DNA of 12,275 bases from DASVBJ01 sp036375895. GTDB taxonomy: Bacteria > Actinomycetota > Actinomycetes > JACCUZ01. Positions within the stretch are counted from its first letter, which is position 1; each line of letters opens with the position of its first letter. The stretch lies in contig DASVBJ010000062.1 in the NCBI GenBank assembly GCA_036375895.1, positions 1-12,275 on the forward strand, written 5' to 3'. Shown here in pieces: positions 1 to 6,267 of this stretch. Below the pieces are notes generated by a model that worked only from the letters and a program-made list of their open reading frames with translations, had not been told where the DNA came from and did no database searches. The translations under genes were made by a program, and so were the position numbers.

Positions 1-1
1 G

Positions 2-118
2 ACCCTGCGCCACATCGACTGGTTCGAGGTGACCGAGACGCGCGGTCACGTGGTCGACGGCCAGGTCGAGCACTTCCAGGTCGGCATGAAGATCGGCTTC
101 CGCCTCGAGGACGCCTGA
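2..118 (+). CDS. Dodecin family flavin-binding protein (C-terminal 38 residues, 5' end outside window)
   Basis: The reading frame is open from the window edge to TGA at 116-118 and gives 38 residues. They include the segments LRHIDWFEVTETRGH and HFQVGMKIGFRLEDA. This closely matches the C-terminal half of dodecins, which are about 70-residue proteins that assemble into hollow dodecamers and store or buffer riboflavin or FMN. The Trp in the DWFEV segment is the flavin-stacking residue of the family, and the GFRLED ending is characteristic. The start codon and N-terminal half lie before the window. The gene converges on the minus-strand gene ending at 1714. The gap between them originally held only REP-like repeats and a hairpin before an IS110-type element landed there. 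Family assignment rests on recognised sequence and is quite sure; ligand preference is not visible. Confidence 0.9.
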   Translation, partial: TLRHIDWFEVTETRGHVVDGQVEHFQVGMKIGFRLEDA

Positions 119-140
119 CCAACCCCCAGGCCGCCAACCC

Positions 141-169
141 CGGCAGCGATCATGCACGTTCCGTCGCAC
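141..169 (+). repeat. REP-like repeat, copy A
   Basis: A 29-base unit whose core is GGCAGCGATCATGCACG followed by TTCCGTCGCAC. It is a direct repeat of copy B, with a period of 44 bases. It lies 22 bases after the dodecin stop codon, in the gap between convergent genes. The core contains the same 16 bases that flank the IS insertion point in copy C, read on the opposite strand. Confidence 0.85.
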
Positions 170-184
170 AGGCTCCGCCAATCC

Positions 185-213
185 CGGCAGCGATCATGCA
201 CGTTCCGTCGCAC
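185..213 (+). repeat. REP-like repeat, copy B (left arm of a split hairpin)
   Basis: Identical to copy A over 29 bases. Bases 186-210 are the perfect reverse complement of copy C once the inserted element is removed. The ancestral site was therefore a 25-bp stem with a 16-base loop (211-226). Placed after the dodecin gene, such a structure would probably act as a transcription terminator; that role is inferred. Confidence 0.85.
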
Positions 214-226
214 GGACTCGGCGAAA

Positions 227-243
227 CGACGGAACGTGCATGA
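227..243 (-). repeat. REP-like repeat, copy C, left part, interrupted by the IS element
   Basis: These 17 bases are the reverse complement of the outer part of copy B. The match stops exactly after GTGCATGA at 243. The missing 8 bases, TCGCTGCC, are found at 1656-1663 on the other side of the insertion sequence. Other uninterrupted copies (8585-8610 and 8618-8643) show the joined sequence GTGCATGATCGCTGCC, which fixes the insertion point. Confidence 0.85.
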
Positions 244-248
244 ATGCC

Positions 249-261
249 ATGAAGCCGGGGG
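249..261 (+). repeat. Left subterminal inverted repeat of the IS element
   Basis: ATGAAGCCGGGGG starts five bases inside the left end. Its partner at 1638-1650 reads ATGAAGCGGCGGG on the minus strand and differs at two positions. Repeats set a few bases in from the tips are typical of IS1111-group elements. Confidence 0.7.
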
Positions 262-273
262 GCCTCCCCCCGG
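255..273 (+). other. Perfect 8-bp hairpin at the IS left end
   Basis: CCGGGGGG at 255-262 pairs perfectly with CCCCCCGG at 266-273 across a 3-base loop. It overlaps the left subterminal repeat and lies about 50 bases before the transposase start. It could be a terminator-like block to transcription entering from outside, or part of the end recognised by the recombinase. Neither role can be decided from sequence. Confidence 0.55.
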
Positions 274-305
274 AGCACGCTGAAGAGAAGTTGAGGCGTG
301 GGCCG

Positions 306-313
306 AAAGGAGG
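306..313 (+). promoter_or_regulatory. Strong ribosome binding site of the transposase gene
   Basis: AAAGGAGG is a full complement to the 3' end of 16S rRNA. It lies 9 bases before the ATG at 323. This fixes the start at 323 rather than at an upstream ATG in another frame. Confidence 0.85.
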
Positions 314-322
314 CCGGTTCTC

Positions 323-1360
323 ATGTTGCACGTTGGGTTGGATCTGTCCAGGTGCCGGGTGGATGTTCAGGTGCTCGACCCGGACGGGGTGCTGCTGGCC
401 ACGACCAAGGCGTCGCCGGATGAGGCGGGGCTGCGCGCGCTGGCCGAGCGGATCGGCGCCGGTGAGCCGGTGCGGGCGGCGATCGAGTCGATGACCGGTG
501 CCCGGTTCGTGCGCGATGTGCTGGCCGGCGCCGGCTGGGAGGTGCTCATCGCGGACGCCGCGCAGACCAAGCGGCTGGCCCCGCTGGCCTGCAAGACCGA
601 CCGGATCGACGCATGGGTGCTGGCCGAGCTGTCCCGGCGGGACCTGGTGCCGGCGATCTGGCTGCCGCCGCTGCGGGTCCGCGAGGAGCGGGAACGGGCC
701 CGGTTCCGGCTGCATCTGGTCAAGCACCGGCAGATGCTCAAGGCCCGCATCCACTCCACGCTGATGACCTTCGGGGTACCGGTGAAGACCGCGGACCTGT
801 TCGGGGTGACCGGCCGGGCGCAGCTGGCCCGGCTGCGGCTGCCCGAGCCGTGGGCCGGGGACGTGGCCGCCAGCCTGCTGCTCATCGACACCCTCGACGG
901 GCACATCGGCCAGTGTGAGCAGGCACTGCGCGCGCTGGGCGCGGACCACCGCTACCTGCCCCGGCTGATGAGCGCACCGGGCATCGGCTGGGTGCTCGGC
1001 TACACCATCGCCGCCGAGATCGGCGACATCACCCGGTTCCGGTCCCCGGCCAAGCTGGTCGGCTACACCGGGCTGTGCCCGCGGGTCTACCAGTCCGGGC
1101 AGCGCGACCGCCGCGGCCCGATCTCCAAGGCCGGCCCCCGCTACCTGCGCTGGGCGCTGATCGAGGCGGCCACCCACGCCTGCGCGCACCCGGCCTACCG
1201 GGACCGCTACCAGCGCACCCGGGCCCGCCTCGGCCCCCAGCGCGGCACCCCGGTCGCCCGGGTCGAGCTGGCCCGCGACCTGGCCCACGCCATCTGGCAC
1301 ATGCTCACCCACGATCAGGACTTCGCTCCGGCAGGCGCCAACAGCGATCTGGCCGCCTGA
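323..1360 (+). CDS. IS110 family transposase (DEDD / serine recombinase)
   Basis: The 345-residue product has the full two-domain build of IS110-type recombinases. The N-terminal RuvC-like DEDD domain (about residues 3-150) shows D7 in VGLDLS, E55 in AIESMTG, and D93 and D96 in KTDRIDA. The central part (about 115-200) is charged and probably helical. The C-terminal Tnp_20-type domain (about 212-300) has the APGIG segment, the LVGYTGLCPR segment and GPISKAGPRYLRW, whose S268 is the likely nucleophilic serine. These enzymes excise the element as a circle and reinsert it, guided in characterised relatives by an element-encoded bridge RNA. The start is set by AAAGGAGG nine bases upstream. The last codons and the stop codon lie inside the predicted target-binding loop of that RNA. 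Length is normal for the family, no key residue is missing and no frameshift is seen, so it is probably functional. Confidence 0.95.
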   Translation: MLHVGLDLSRCRVDVQVLDPDGVLLATTKASPDEAGLRALAERIGAGEPVRAAIESMTGARFVRDVLAGAGWEVLIADAAQTKRLAPLACKTDRIDAWVLAELSRRDLVPAIWLPPLRVREERERARFRLHLVKHRQMLKARIHSTLMTFGVPVKTADLFGVTGRAQLARLRLPEPWAGDVAASLLLIDTLDGHIGQCEQALRALGADHRYLPRLMSAPGIGWVLGYTIAAEIGDITRFRSPAKLVGYTGLCPRVYQSGQRDRRGPISKAGPRYLRWALIEAATHACAHPAYRDRYQRTRARLGPQRGTPVARVELARDLAHAIWHMLTHDQDFAPAGANSDLAA

Positions 1361-1440
1361 CGGCCCTGGCATGAATTGCGCCGCCGCGAGTGTCCGATGA
1401 CCTGGTCCCTGCAGCACAGGGCGATAGAGAGCTGACCACC
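1329..1440 (+). ncRNA. Predicted bridge RNA (seekRNA) of the IS element, overlapping the transposase 3' end
   Basis: Read by eye, the plus strand folds as follows. CGGC (1329-1332) and GGCG plus CAA (1334-1337, 1339-1341) pair with TTG, CGCC and GCCG (1376-1386), giving an 11-bp stem with two single-base bulges (1333 and 1338). An internal loop follows, capped by GGCCG/CGGCC (1351-1355 and 1361-1365) with a CCTGA loop. The 5' side of the internal loop holds CAGCGATC (1342-1349), identical to one half of the insertion site on the minus strand. The 3' side holds GCATGA (1369-1374), complementary to the other half. Both include the TC/GA core. This is the left-guide/right-guide arrangement of a target-binding loop. 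A second hairpin, CCCTG/CAGGG (1407-1421), is followed by ATAGAGA (1424-1430), identical to the right terminus at 1649-1655 and a candidate right donor guide. No left donor guide was found. The RNA ends are guesses. Confidence 0.62.
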
Positions 1441-1628
1441 GAGCCGCCCCCGGAGACCCCGCCACCCCGCCGCCACCCCCGCCCCGCCAACATCGCGGAC
1501 GAGCACGCGCCGCCTCAACGTCGGTCGTCCTCGCCGGGCCTCTCACGACGCCCGGCTGCGGGCGCTCCACGTTGACCCGGCACGCCCCCGCCCACACCCT
1601 GGCACCGGCCGGGGACAGCAGCAGACCC

Positions 1629-1634
1629 TTGACA
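1629..1634 (+). promoter_or_regulatory. Outward -35 box at the IS right end (half of a circle-junction promoter)
   Basis: TTGACA is a perfect sigma-70 -35 hexamer pointing out of the right end. In the inserted state the hexamer 17 bases downstream is GAGATC, a poor -10. In the excised circle the right end joins the left end and the same spacing gives GAGAAT, which matches 4 of 6 consensus positions including the important second A and final T. Junction promoters formed by circularisation are known in this family. This one would face the transposase gene, with its start about 80 bases downstream. Confidence 0.55.
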
Positions 1635-1637
1635 CCA

Positions 1638-1650
1638 CCCGCCGCTTCAT
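1638..1650 (-). repeat. Right subterminal inverted repeat of the IS element
   Basis: On the minus strand it reads ATGAAGCGGCGGG, matching the left copy at 249-261 in 11 of 13 positions. It sits three to five bases inside the right end, depending on which side the GA core is assigned. Confidence 0.7.
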
Positions 1651-1655
1651 AGAGA

Positions 1656-1663
1656 TCGCTGCC
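1656..1663 (-). repeat. REP-like repeat, copy C, right part
   Basis: TCGCTGCC completes the copy interrupted at 243. It is followed by AGGGGG, close to the ATAGGGGG that follows copies E and F. This supports the idea that both flanks of the insertion belonged to one repeat. Confidence 0.8.
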
Positions 1664-1670
1664 AGGGGGA

Positions 1671-1697
1671 GGGGGCGGGCCACGCGGGCCCGCCCCC
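1671..1697 (-). terminator. GC-rich hairpin terminator of the Calx-beta protein gene
   Basis: An 11-base arm at 1671-1681 (GGGGGCGGGCC) pairs perfectly with 1687-1697 across the 5-base loop ACGCG. It starts 16 bases after the stop codon of the minus-strand gene at 1714. There is no U-tract, as is common for actinomycete hairpin terminators. It could also stop plus-strand transcription coming from dodecin or the IS element. Confidence 0.75.
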
Positions 1698-1713
1698 ACC
1701 GGACGTCACTGCG

Positions 1714-3993
1714 TCAGTGCACGGTGATGTTGCCGCCCTTCAGGTAGCCGGCCGTCGACCAGACCAGCGAGCCGGCCGCGTTGCGGACCGAGATGCTGAT
1801 CCAGTCGGCGGTGCTGGCCTTGCGCGACCCGCCGTTGCGGTTGTCCTGCACGGTGACGGTGAACGTGTAACCGCTCACGCCGTCCCAGCGGCCGGCACCC
1901 GACCAGGTGGCCGTCGTGCCGGAGACCGACAGCGCGGTCACGGCGTTGCCGTGGAACCGGTGCTTGCCCGGCGCCCGCACCTGCAGCTGGCCGCGCAGCC
2001 CGCTCTCGTCGGACATCGCGTTGAAGCCGAACGACGTGCGACCGTCGGCGACCACGAACCCGCCGCCGGTCACCTTGCCCGCCGGCGCCGCCGCCTCGAC
2101 CGTCACCAGCTCCTCGGCGGCCGCGCACGGCAGGTAGTAGGCGTCACCGGCGAACGACGCGACCACGGCGTACGCACCCGCCGGCAGCGACTGCGTCGTG
2201 GACGCCACACCGGAGGCGTCGGTGGTCGCCGTGTAGTGCGTCGTGGTCATCGACGCGTCGGTCACGGCGAAGTCCACCGTCTTGCCGGACCGGTCGCCAA
2301 GGGTCGCGTCCGGCTCGCCCATCGCCGCCGACAGCGTCGTCGACCCACCCGCCGACACGAGCGTCGAGCCGGTGTAGGACAGCGTGCAGTCCTCCTTCGC
2401 CACGGTCACCGCGTCGCTGTCCGACGACGCGAGGAACGCGGTGTCACCGGCGAACGCCGTCGCCATCGTGTACGGGCCGGGTGCCTGGCCCACCGTGATC
2501 GAGCTCGCGGCGACCCCGGAGGCGTTGGTCGTCGCCGACGCCGACTGGGAGCCCAGCGTGAACGACAGCGACTTGCCGGGCACCGGCGCGTCCGGGTTGG
2601 CCGTGGTGTCGGTCAGGGTCCCGGAGACCGCCAGCGGGTCGGAGTACTGCACGGTGGTGCCGCCGCCGTACGTCGTCGTCGTGGTGTGCGCGGCCGGCGG
2701 GGCCACGTCGTCGTCGACGATCGTGAGGACGGCCGACGACGGCGACCCCAGCACGGCGCCGGTCGGCGCGGACAGGGCGAGGTTCACCGTCTCGTCCGGC
2801 TCGTCGAGCGAGTCCTGGGTGATCGGCACGGTGAAGCTGCCGGTGGTGCTGCCCTTCGGGATCGTGAGCGTGCCGGAGGTCGCGGTGTAGTCGGAGCCGG
2901 CGGTCGCGGTGCCGTCCGAGGACGCGTAGGACACCGTCACGTCGCTGGCCGCGGCCGCGGTGAGCTCGACGCCGATGGTTGCCGTCGGGCCGGCCTCGCC
3001 GACGCTGTACGTCGCCGACGAGAACTGCACGGCCGGGACGACCGGCGTGCCGCCGACGCCCTCGAACGCGAAGATGAACGTGTTGGGCGTGCCCAGGGTC
3101 GGTCCGTCCGCCGTGCTCGGCTGACCGTAGGAGTAGACCTCGGCGCCCACCGCGCCGAGCGCGGCGTCGGCCGACGCCTCGGTTGCGGCGCCGCCGTAGT
3201 AGGTCTTGAACGTCTTGCTCGCGCCCGGCGCCAGGTTGTCGAACGTGAAGTCGAACAGGGCGCCGTGGTCGGCGGGGCCGTTGTCGACCGCGTCGCCGGT
3301 GAAGTCGATCTGCGACGGGCCGGACAGCGCGTCGGCAGGCGCGAAGCCGTTGTCGCTCGCGAAAGCGACGTTCGCCGCGCCGGCGGTGCCGCCGATCGTC
3401 GAGAACTCGTCGAAGGCGGTCGGCTCGACGTCCCAGTCCATGACCCGCCGGTAGCGCGGCGCCACGGTGGCCGCGCCGATGTTCTGGATCGTGACGGTGA
3501 CCTCGTAGAGGTTCGGCGTGGCCGGCGACGGGTGGTAGTCGTGAGTGACCCGCAGGCGGTTCGCGATGTTCACCACGGAGACGGCCGACGACGCGGTCGC
3601 CGTGAAGCTCTCCACGGTGAGGTTTCCGCTGACGCCGCCGTTGTCGACGCTGGCCCAACCGCTGTCGGTCGAGGTCGCGTCCGCGGCACCCCAGCCCTCA
3701 CACAGGCAGCCGGGTGCGGTCGCCTCGTTGTTCGTGGGCAGGAACCGCAGCCCGACGGCGGATGTGCCCCCGGCCGACGGGATGCCGGCCGGGACGTTGA
3801 GGTGCCCCTCCTTGTTGACGCCGAGCTGGACCGTGCCGTTGCCGATGACGACCCAGTCGGGCAGGTCGGCGCTGGCCGGCGTGGCGACCACGGTCACCGC
3901 TGCGGCAGTGGCCAACGCCGCCGCGGCCGCGCCCAGGCGGAGTCCGCTCCGCCCCCGATGAACAGCCAAGAACTGCATGCTGAAGCCCCCCAT
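1714..3993 (-). CDS. Secreted Calx-beta / Ig-like repeat protein
   Basis: The 759-residue product is secreted. A charged start and a long Ala-rich hydrophobic stretch end in ATPASA, with likely signal peptidase cleavage after residue 42. Residues about 45-315 are a beta-rich domain I do not recognise. It has two Cys in PGCLCEGWG and a VMDWDVEPTAFDEF segment. Residues about 320-430 are a clear Calx-beta domain (YSVGE, GSDYTATSGTLTIPKG, LDEPDETVNLALS, LTIVDDD), a Ca2+-binding fold common in adhesive surface proteins. Two Ig-like domains follow (about 440-532 and 535-633), each ending in a FAGD segment. The last 120 residues run from GKVTGGGFVVADGRTSFGFNA to GGNITVH, a C-terminal domain seen at the end of other actinobacterial secreted proteins. 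There is no LPXTG or membrane anchor, so it is probably released or held non-covalently. The start may instead be the ATG at 3978, which has GGGGGG seven bases upstream. Adhesion or matrix function is inferred. Confidence 0.85.
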   Translation of the reverse strand: MGGFSMQFLAVHRGRSGLRLGAAAAALATAAAVTVVATPASADLPDWVVIGNGTVQLGVNKEGHLNVPAGIPSAGGTSAVGLRFLPTNNEATAPGCLCEGWGAADATSTDSGWASVDNGGVSGNLTVESFTATASSAVSVVNIANRLRVTHDYHPSPATPNLYEVTVTIQNIGAATVAPRYRRVMDWDVEPTAFDEFSTIGGTAGAANVAFASDNGFAPADALSGPSQIDFTGDAVDNGPADHGALFDFTFDNLAPGASKTFKTYYGGAATEASADAALGAVGAEVYSYGQPSTADGPTLGTPNTFIFAFEGVGGTPVVPAVQFSSATYSVGEAGPTATIGVELTAAAASDVTVSYASSDGTATAGSDYTATSGTLTIPKGSTTGSFTVPITQDSLDEPDETVNLALSAPTGAVLGSPSSAVLTIVDDDVAPPAAHTTTTTYGGGTTVQYSDPLAVSGTLTDTTANPDAPVPGKSLSFTLGSQSASATTNASGVAASSITVGQAPGPYTMATAFAGDTAFLASSDSDAVTVAKEDCTLSYTGSTLVSAGGSTTLSAAMGEPDATLGDRSGKTVDFAVTDASMTTTHYTATTDASGVASTTQSLPAGAYAVVASFAGDAYYLPCAAAEELVTVEAAAPAGKVTGGGFVVADGRTSFGFNAMSDESGLRGQLQVRAPGKHRFHGNAVTALSVSGTTATWSGAGRWDGVSGYTFTVTVQDNRNGGSRKASTADWISISVRNAAGSLVWSTAGYLKGGNITVH

Positions 3994-4105
3994 GTTCCCC
4001 TGTGTTCCCCCCTGCCTTCCGCAGGCAGTCCCGCAGAACGTAGGCCGAACGAGCGGACAGGGTCCATGGCGCTACCGGGCCATTGATCTCTGGGTGATCA
4101 CAAGA

Positions 4106-5125
4106 TCACGCGGCGTGCCGCCGCCGGCCGCGCCGGCGACGCACCCCGGCGAGCCCGGCCGCCGCCGCCAACACCGTCCCGAAGGCGAGCACCGCCCAGC
4201 CCGCTGCACCGAGACCGTCCCCGAGGTCGTCCCCGCGGCCGGCATCCCGCTGACCGGGCGTGCCGGCGGTCGTGCCCGGCCCGGTGCGGGTGGCCGGGCC
4301 GGTCGGGCCGGCCGACCCGGTGCCGGTCGGCGGCGTCGAGGGTGTCGGCACCGCCACGGCGTACACCGGGCTGTCCCGCCCCTCGCTGCCGACCAGCAGC
4401 CGGCTCCCGTCCACGGCCAGCGACTCGCCCTGCTCCGTCTCGGGGAGGGCGGCGCTGGCGACCGGCCGGTCGGGCCCGGCGTACAGGTAGACCGTGGAGT
4501 ACGTCCGCAGCAGGAACCGCCCGTCCGGCAGGAACGCGCCGTCGGTCACCAGCCCGGGGACGTCACCGACCCGGGTCAGCCGGTTGGGTCGGTCGGTGCG
4601 CAGCCCGGCCGGGGCCCGGTAGAGCCCGCCGCCGAAGACGTCCTTCGTGGCGAGCCACAGCCGGCCGTCCCGGGGGTCGACGAGCAGCGCCTCGGCGTCG
4701 TGCGGACCGTCCGGGTAGGTCAGCCGGAACCACGTCGCACCGACCGTCTGGTCGGTGAGCCGCGTGGGCTCGGTGAAGCGGAAGACGGACACGTCGGGGC
4801 GGCGAAGGCGGTTGTCGCCGATGTCGCCGAGGAACAGCGCCGGTCGGCCGGCCGGGTCCCGGCCAGGGGCGATCGCCTCCGGGTCGTACGGGTCGATGCC
4901 GCGCAGCCGCACCGTCGCGACGGTCCGGCCGGTGCGGCCGACGGCCATCACCTCGGCGGCCGCGCCCCCGTCGTTGTGGGTCCACAGCACGCCCGGGTGC
5001 CGGGACGACGCCGCCAACCCGCTCGACTCGGTGATCCGCGCGTCGTGCAGGCGCAGCACCAGCGTCGGGTCGCCGGGCAGCAGCAGCGCCGCGGCGACCA
5101 GCGCGACGGCACTAGGTGCGGGCAT
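4106..5125 (-). CDS. Membrane-anchored extracytoplasmic propeller-like protein
   Basis: The 339-residue product starts with a short hydrophobic export signal (residues about 5-17). A repetitive region of propeller character follows (about 25-260). Segments such as ESSGLAAS, GVLWTHNDGG, YDPEAI, LFLGDIGDN, PHDAEALLVDPRDGRLWLATKD and EQGESLAVDGSRLLVGSEG recur in secreted actinobacterial proteins that I cannot name further. A Pro/Thr/Gly-rich low-complexity linker (about 260-305) leads to one transmembrane helix (about 308-327) and an Arg-rich cytoplasmic tail. The sensor- or enzyme-like domain should therefore sit outside the membrane on a flexible stalk. Its start overlaps the end of the methyltransferase gene by 14 bases, which suggests translational coupling. 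No catalytic residues can be assigned, so the function is unknown. Confidence 0.8.
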   Translation of the reverse strand: MPAPSAVALVAAALLLPGDPTLVLRLHDARITESSGLAASSRHPGVLWTHNDGGAAAEVMAVGRTGRTVATVRLRGIDPYDPEAIAPGRDPAGRPALFLGDIGDNRLRRPDVSVFRFTEPTRLTDQTVGATWFRLTYPDGPHDAEALLVDPRDGRLWLATKDVFGGGLYRAPAGLRTDRPNRLTRVGDVPGLVTDGAFLPDGRFLLRTYSTVYLYAGPDRPVASAALPETEQGESLAVDGSRLLVGSEGRDSPVYAVAVPTPSTPPTGTGSAGPTGPATRTGPGTTAGTPGQRDAGRGDDLGDGLGAAGWAVLAFGTVLAAAAGLAGVRRRRGRRRHAA

Positions 5126-6263
5126 CGTCGAGCAGGCGCTGGAGGTAGGGGGTCACACCCCAGGCGGCGACCAGCTCGTCGTACTCCCCCGACCCGCCGC
5201 GCGGCTCGCCCTCTCCCCGGACGGCCTTGATCATCGTGTTCCGCGGGGTGTGCCGCGACGCGACGAACTCCACCACGTCGACGTGGTAGCCGTGCCGCTG
5301 CAGCAGCGCCGCCCGGAGCGCGTCGGTGAGCACGTCGCCGAACCGCTCGCGCAGGATGGGCTCGCGGGTGAGCAGGCCGTACGGCGAGGGCGGCCGAGTC
5401 GCCTTGAGCTGGCGCTGCAGGTCGTGGTGGCAGCAGGGCGCGGCGAGGACGAGCGGTGCCCGCCAGCGCACGCCCTGCGCCAGCGCGTCGTCGGTGGCCG
5501 TGTCGCAGGCGTGCAGGGCGAGGACCACGTCGGCGGCCTCGACCGGCGCGCCGAGGATGGTGCCCTCCACGAAGCGGACCCGCCCGTCCCAGCCGAGCCC
5601 CGCGGCCACGCGGCTGTTGCGCTCGCGGGCGGCCGGCCGGACGTCGACCCCGACCAGCTCGACCTCGCGGTCACGGGAGAGCAGGTGGTAGGCGGCGAAG
5701 GTCAGGTAGGCGTTGCCGCAGCCGAGGTCGACCACCCGCAGCGGGCGGTCGGCGGGCAGGGCAGCCTCGCGGATCGCGCCGTCGAGCACGCGCAGGAACG
5801 CGTCGACCTGGCGGCGCTTGTCCGCGCCGGCCCCGAGGGCCGCGAAGAGCGGGTCGCCCGGGTCGACGAGATGCCGGCTGGCCCGGTCGTGCGCGGTGGC
5901 CTGGGTGCGCGCCGCGGCCTCGCGATGCACCTGCGCCGCGCCCTTCTTGGTGACCCGCAGCTGCACCGTCTCCTCGGTGGTCTGCACGTGCCAGTTGCCG
6001 AACGAGTCGGCCAGCAGGGCGTCGACGGACCGGGCCGCGGACCCGTCGTACGGGTGGTTCGTGGTCTGCACCGCGCCCTGGTCGCCGAGGGTCACCACCT
6101 GCAGGTGCCGCCCGGTCTTGAGGTCGACCGGACGCAGCTCGGCCCGCCGCCACGACGGCTCGTGACCGCGGCGCCGGCCGGCGGCCACGGCCCGGACCAG
6201 CCGGTCGGGGTCGAGCAGCAGCGGGCGCAGCGCGGCCAGGGCCGGGTCGAGGGGTTCGGGCAC
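5112..6263 (-). CDS. SAM-dependent methyltransferase (Methyltransf_32-like)
   Basis: The chosen GTG start gives 383 residues. The N-terminal half (about 1-140) is a family-specific region, including DLKTGRHLQVVTLGDQGAVQTTNH. A Rossmann methyltransferase domain covers about 145-340. Motif I is VVDLGCGNAYLTFAAYHLL near 177-195, and VGVDVRP near 204-210 is the acidic strand-2 position. VLALHACDTATDDAL near 247-261 and APCCHHDLQRQL near 275-286 are typical of the Methyltransf_32 group, which also contains eukaryotic METTL25-type proteins. The substrate is unknown. The GTG at 6263 lies four bases after the stop of the MFS gene, with GAGG about 10 bases upstream. A GTG at 6293 would overlap that gene by 26 bases and is less likely. 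Its 3' end overlaps the propeller-protein start by 14 bases, so the three genes probably form one operon. Confidence 0.88.
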   Translation of the reverse strand: MPEPLDPALAALRPLLLDPDRLVRAVAAGRRRGHEPSWRRAELRPVDLKTGRHLQVVTLGDQGAVQTTNHPYDGSAARSVDALLADSFGNWHVQTTEETVQLRVTKKGAAQVHREAAARTQATAHDRASRHLVDPGDPLFAALGAGADKRRQVDAFLRVLDGAIREAALPADRPLRVVDLGCGNAYLTFAAYHLLSRDREVELVGVDVRPAARERNSRVAAGLGWDGRVRFVEGTILGAPVEAADVVLALHACDTATDDALAQGVRWRAPLVLAAPCCHHDLQRQLKATRPPSPYGLLTREPILRERFGDVLTDALRAALLQRHGYHVDVVEFVASRHTPRNTMIKAVRGEGEPRGGSGEYDELVAAWGVTPYLQRLLDDART

Positions 6264-6267
6264 GCGT

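Larger units (their letters stand above)
244..1655 (+). mobile_element. IS110 family insertion sequence (IS1111-like layout), complete, about 1412 bp
   Basis: The boundaries come from a repeat copy that is split between 243 and 1656. The dinucleotide GA is present at both junctions (242-243 and 1654-1655), so the element could equally be 242-1653. There is no longer target duplication, as usual for IS110-type elements. Imperfect inverted repeats lie slightly inside the ends: ATGAAGCCGGGGG at 249-261 and the complement of ATGAAGCGGCGGG at 1638-1650, matching at 11 of 13 positions. Subterminal repeats, a short left non-coding end (79 bases) and a long right non-coding end (295 bases) are the layout of the IS1111 subgroup. 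The transposase frame is intact, both ends are present and the right end carries a plausible guide RNA, so the element may be active. The target is a hairpin repeat, a common choice for this family. Confidence 0.9.

Noticed and set aside
238..245. The 8-base match GCATGAAT between the left junction and 1369-1376, considered as evidence for a guide spanning the inserted junction.
   Set aside because: Six of the bases are already explained by the target guide and the other two (AT) fall in the closing stem region, so the extra match is likely coincidence.
1440..1628. The rest of the IS right end, searched for a gene, a left donor guide or a passenger.
   Set aside because: The only frames are short and low-complexity (Pro/Arg-rich). 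No convincing guide or structure was found by eye beyond the hairpins listed.
194..1699. A 501-codon open frame on the minus strand opposite the transposase, and similar long frames opposite other genes (for example 1717-4086 plus).
   Set aside because: These are third-position GC shadows: Arg-, Gly-, Pro- and Ala-rich products with no recognisable motif, lying exactly opposite convincing genes.
4094..4109. Small hairpin GTGATC-ACAA-GATCAC overlapping the stop codon of the propeller-protein gene, considered as terminator or operator.
   Set aside because: Only six base pairs and no supporting context. It cannot be told from chance, so it is not listed as a feature.
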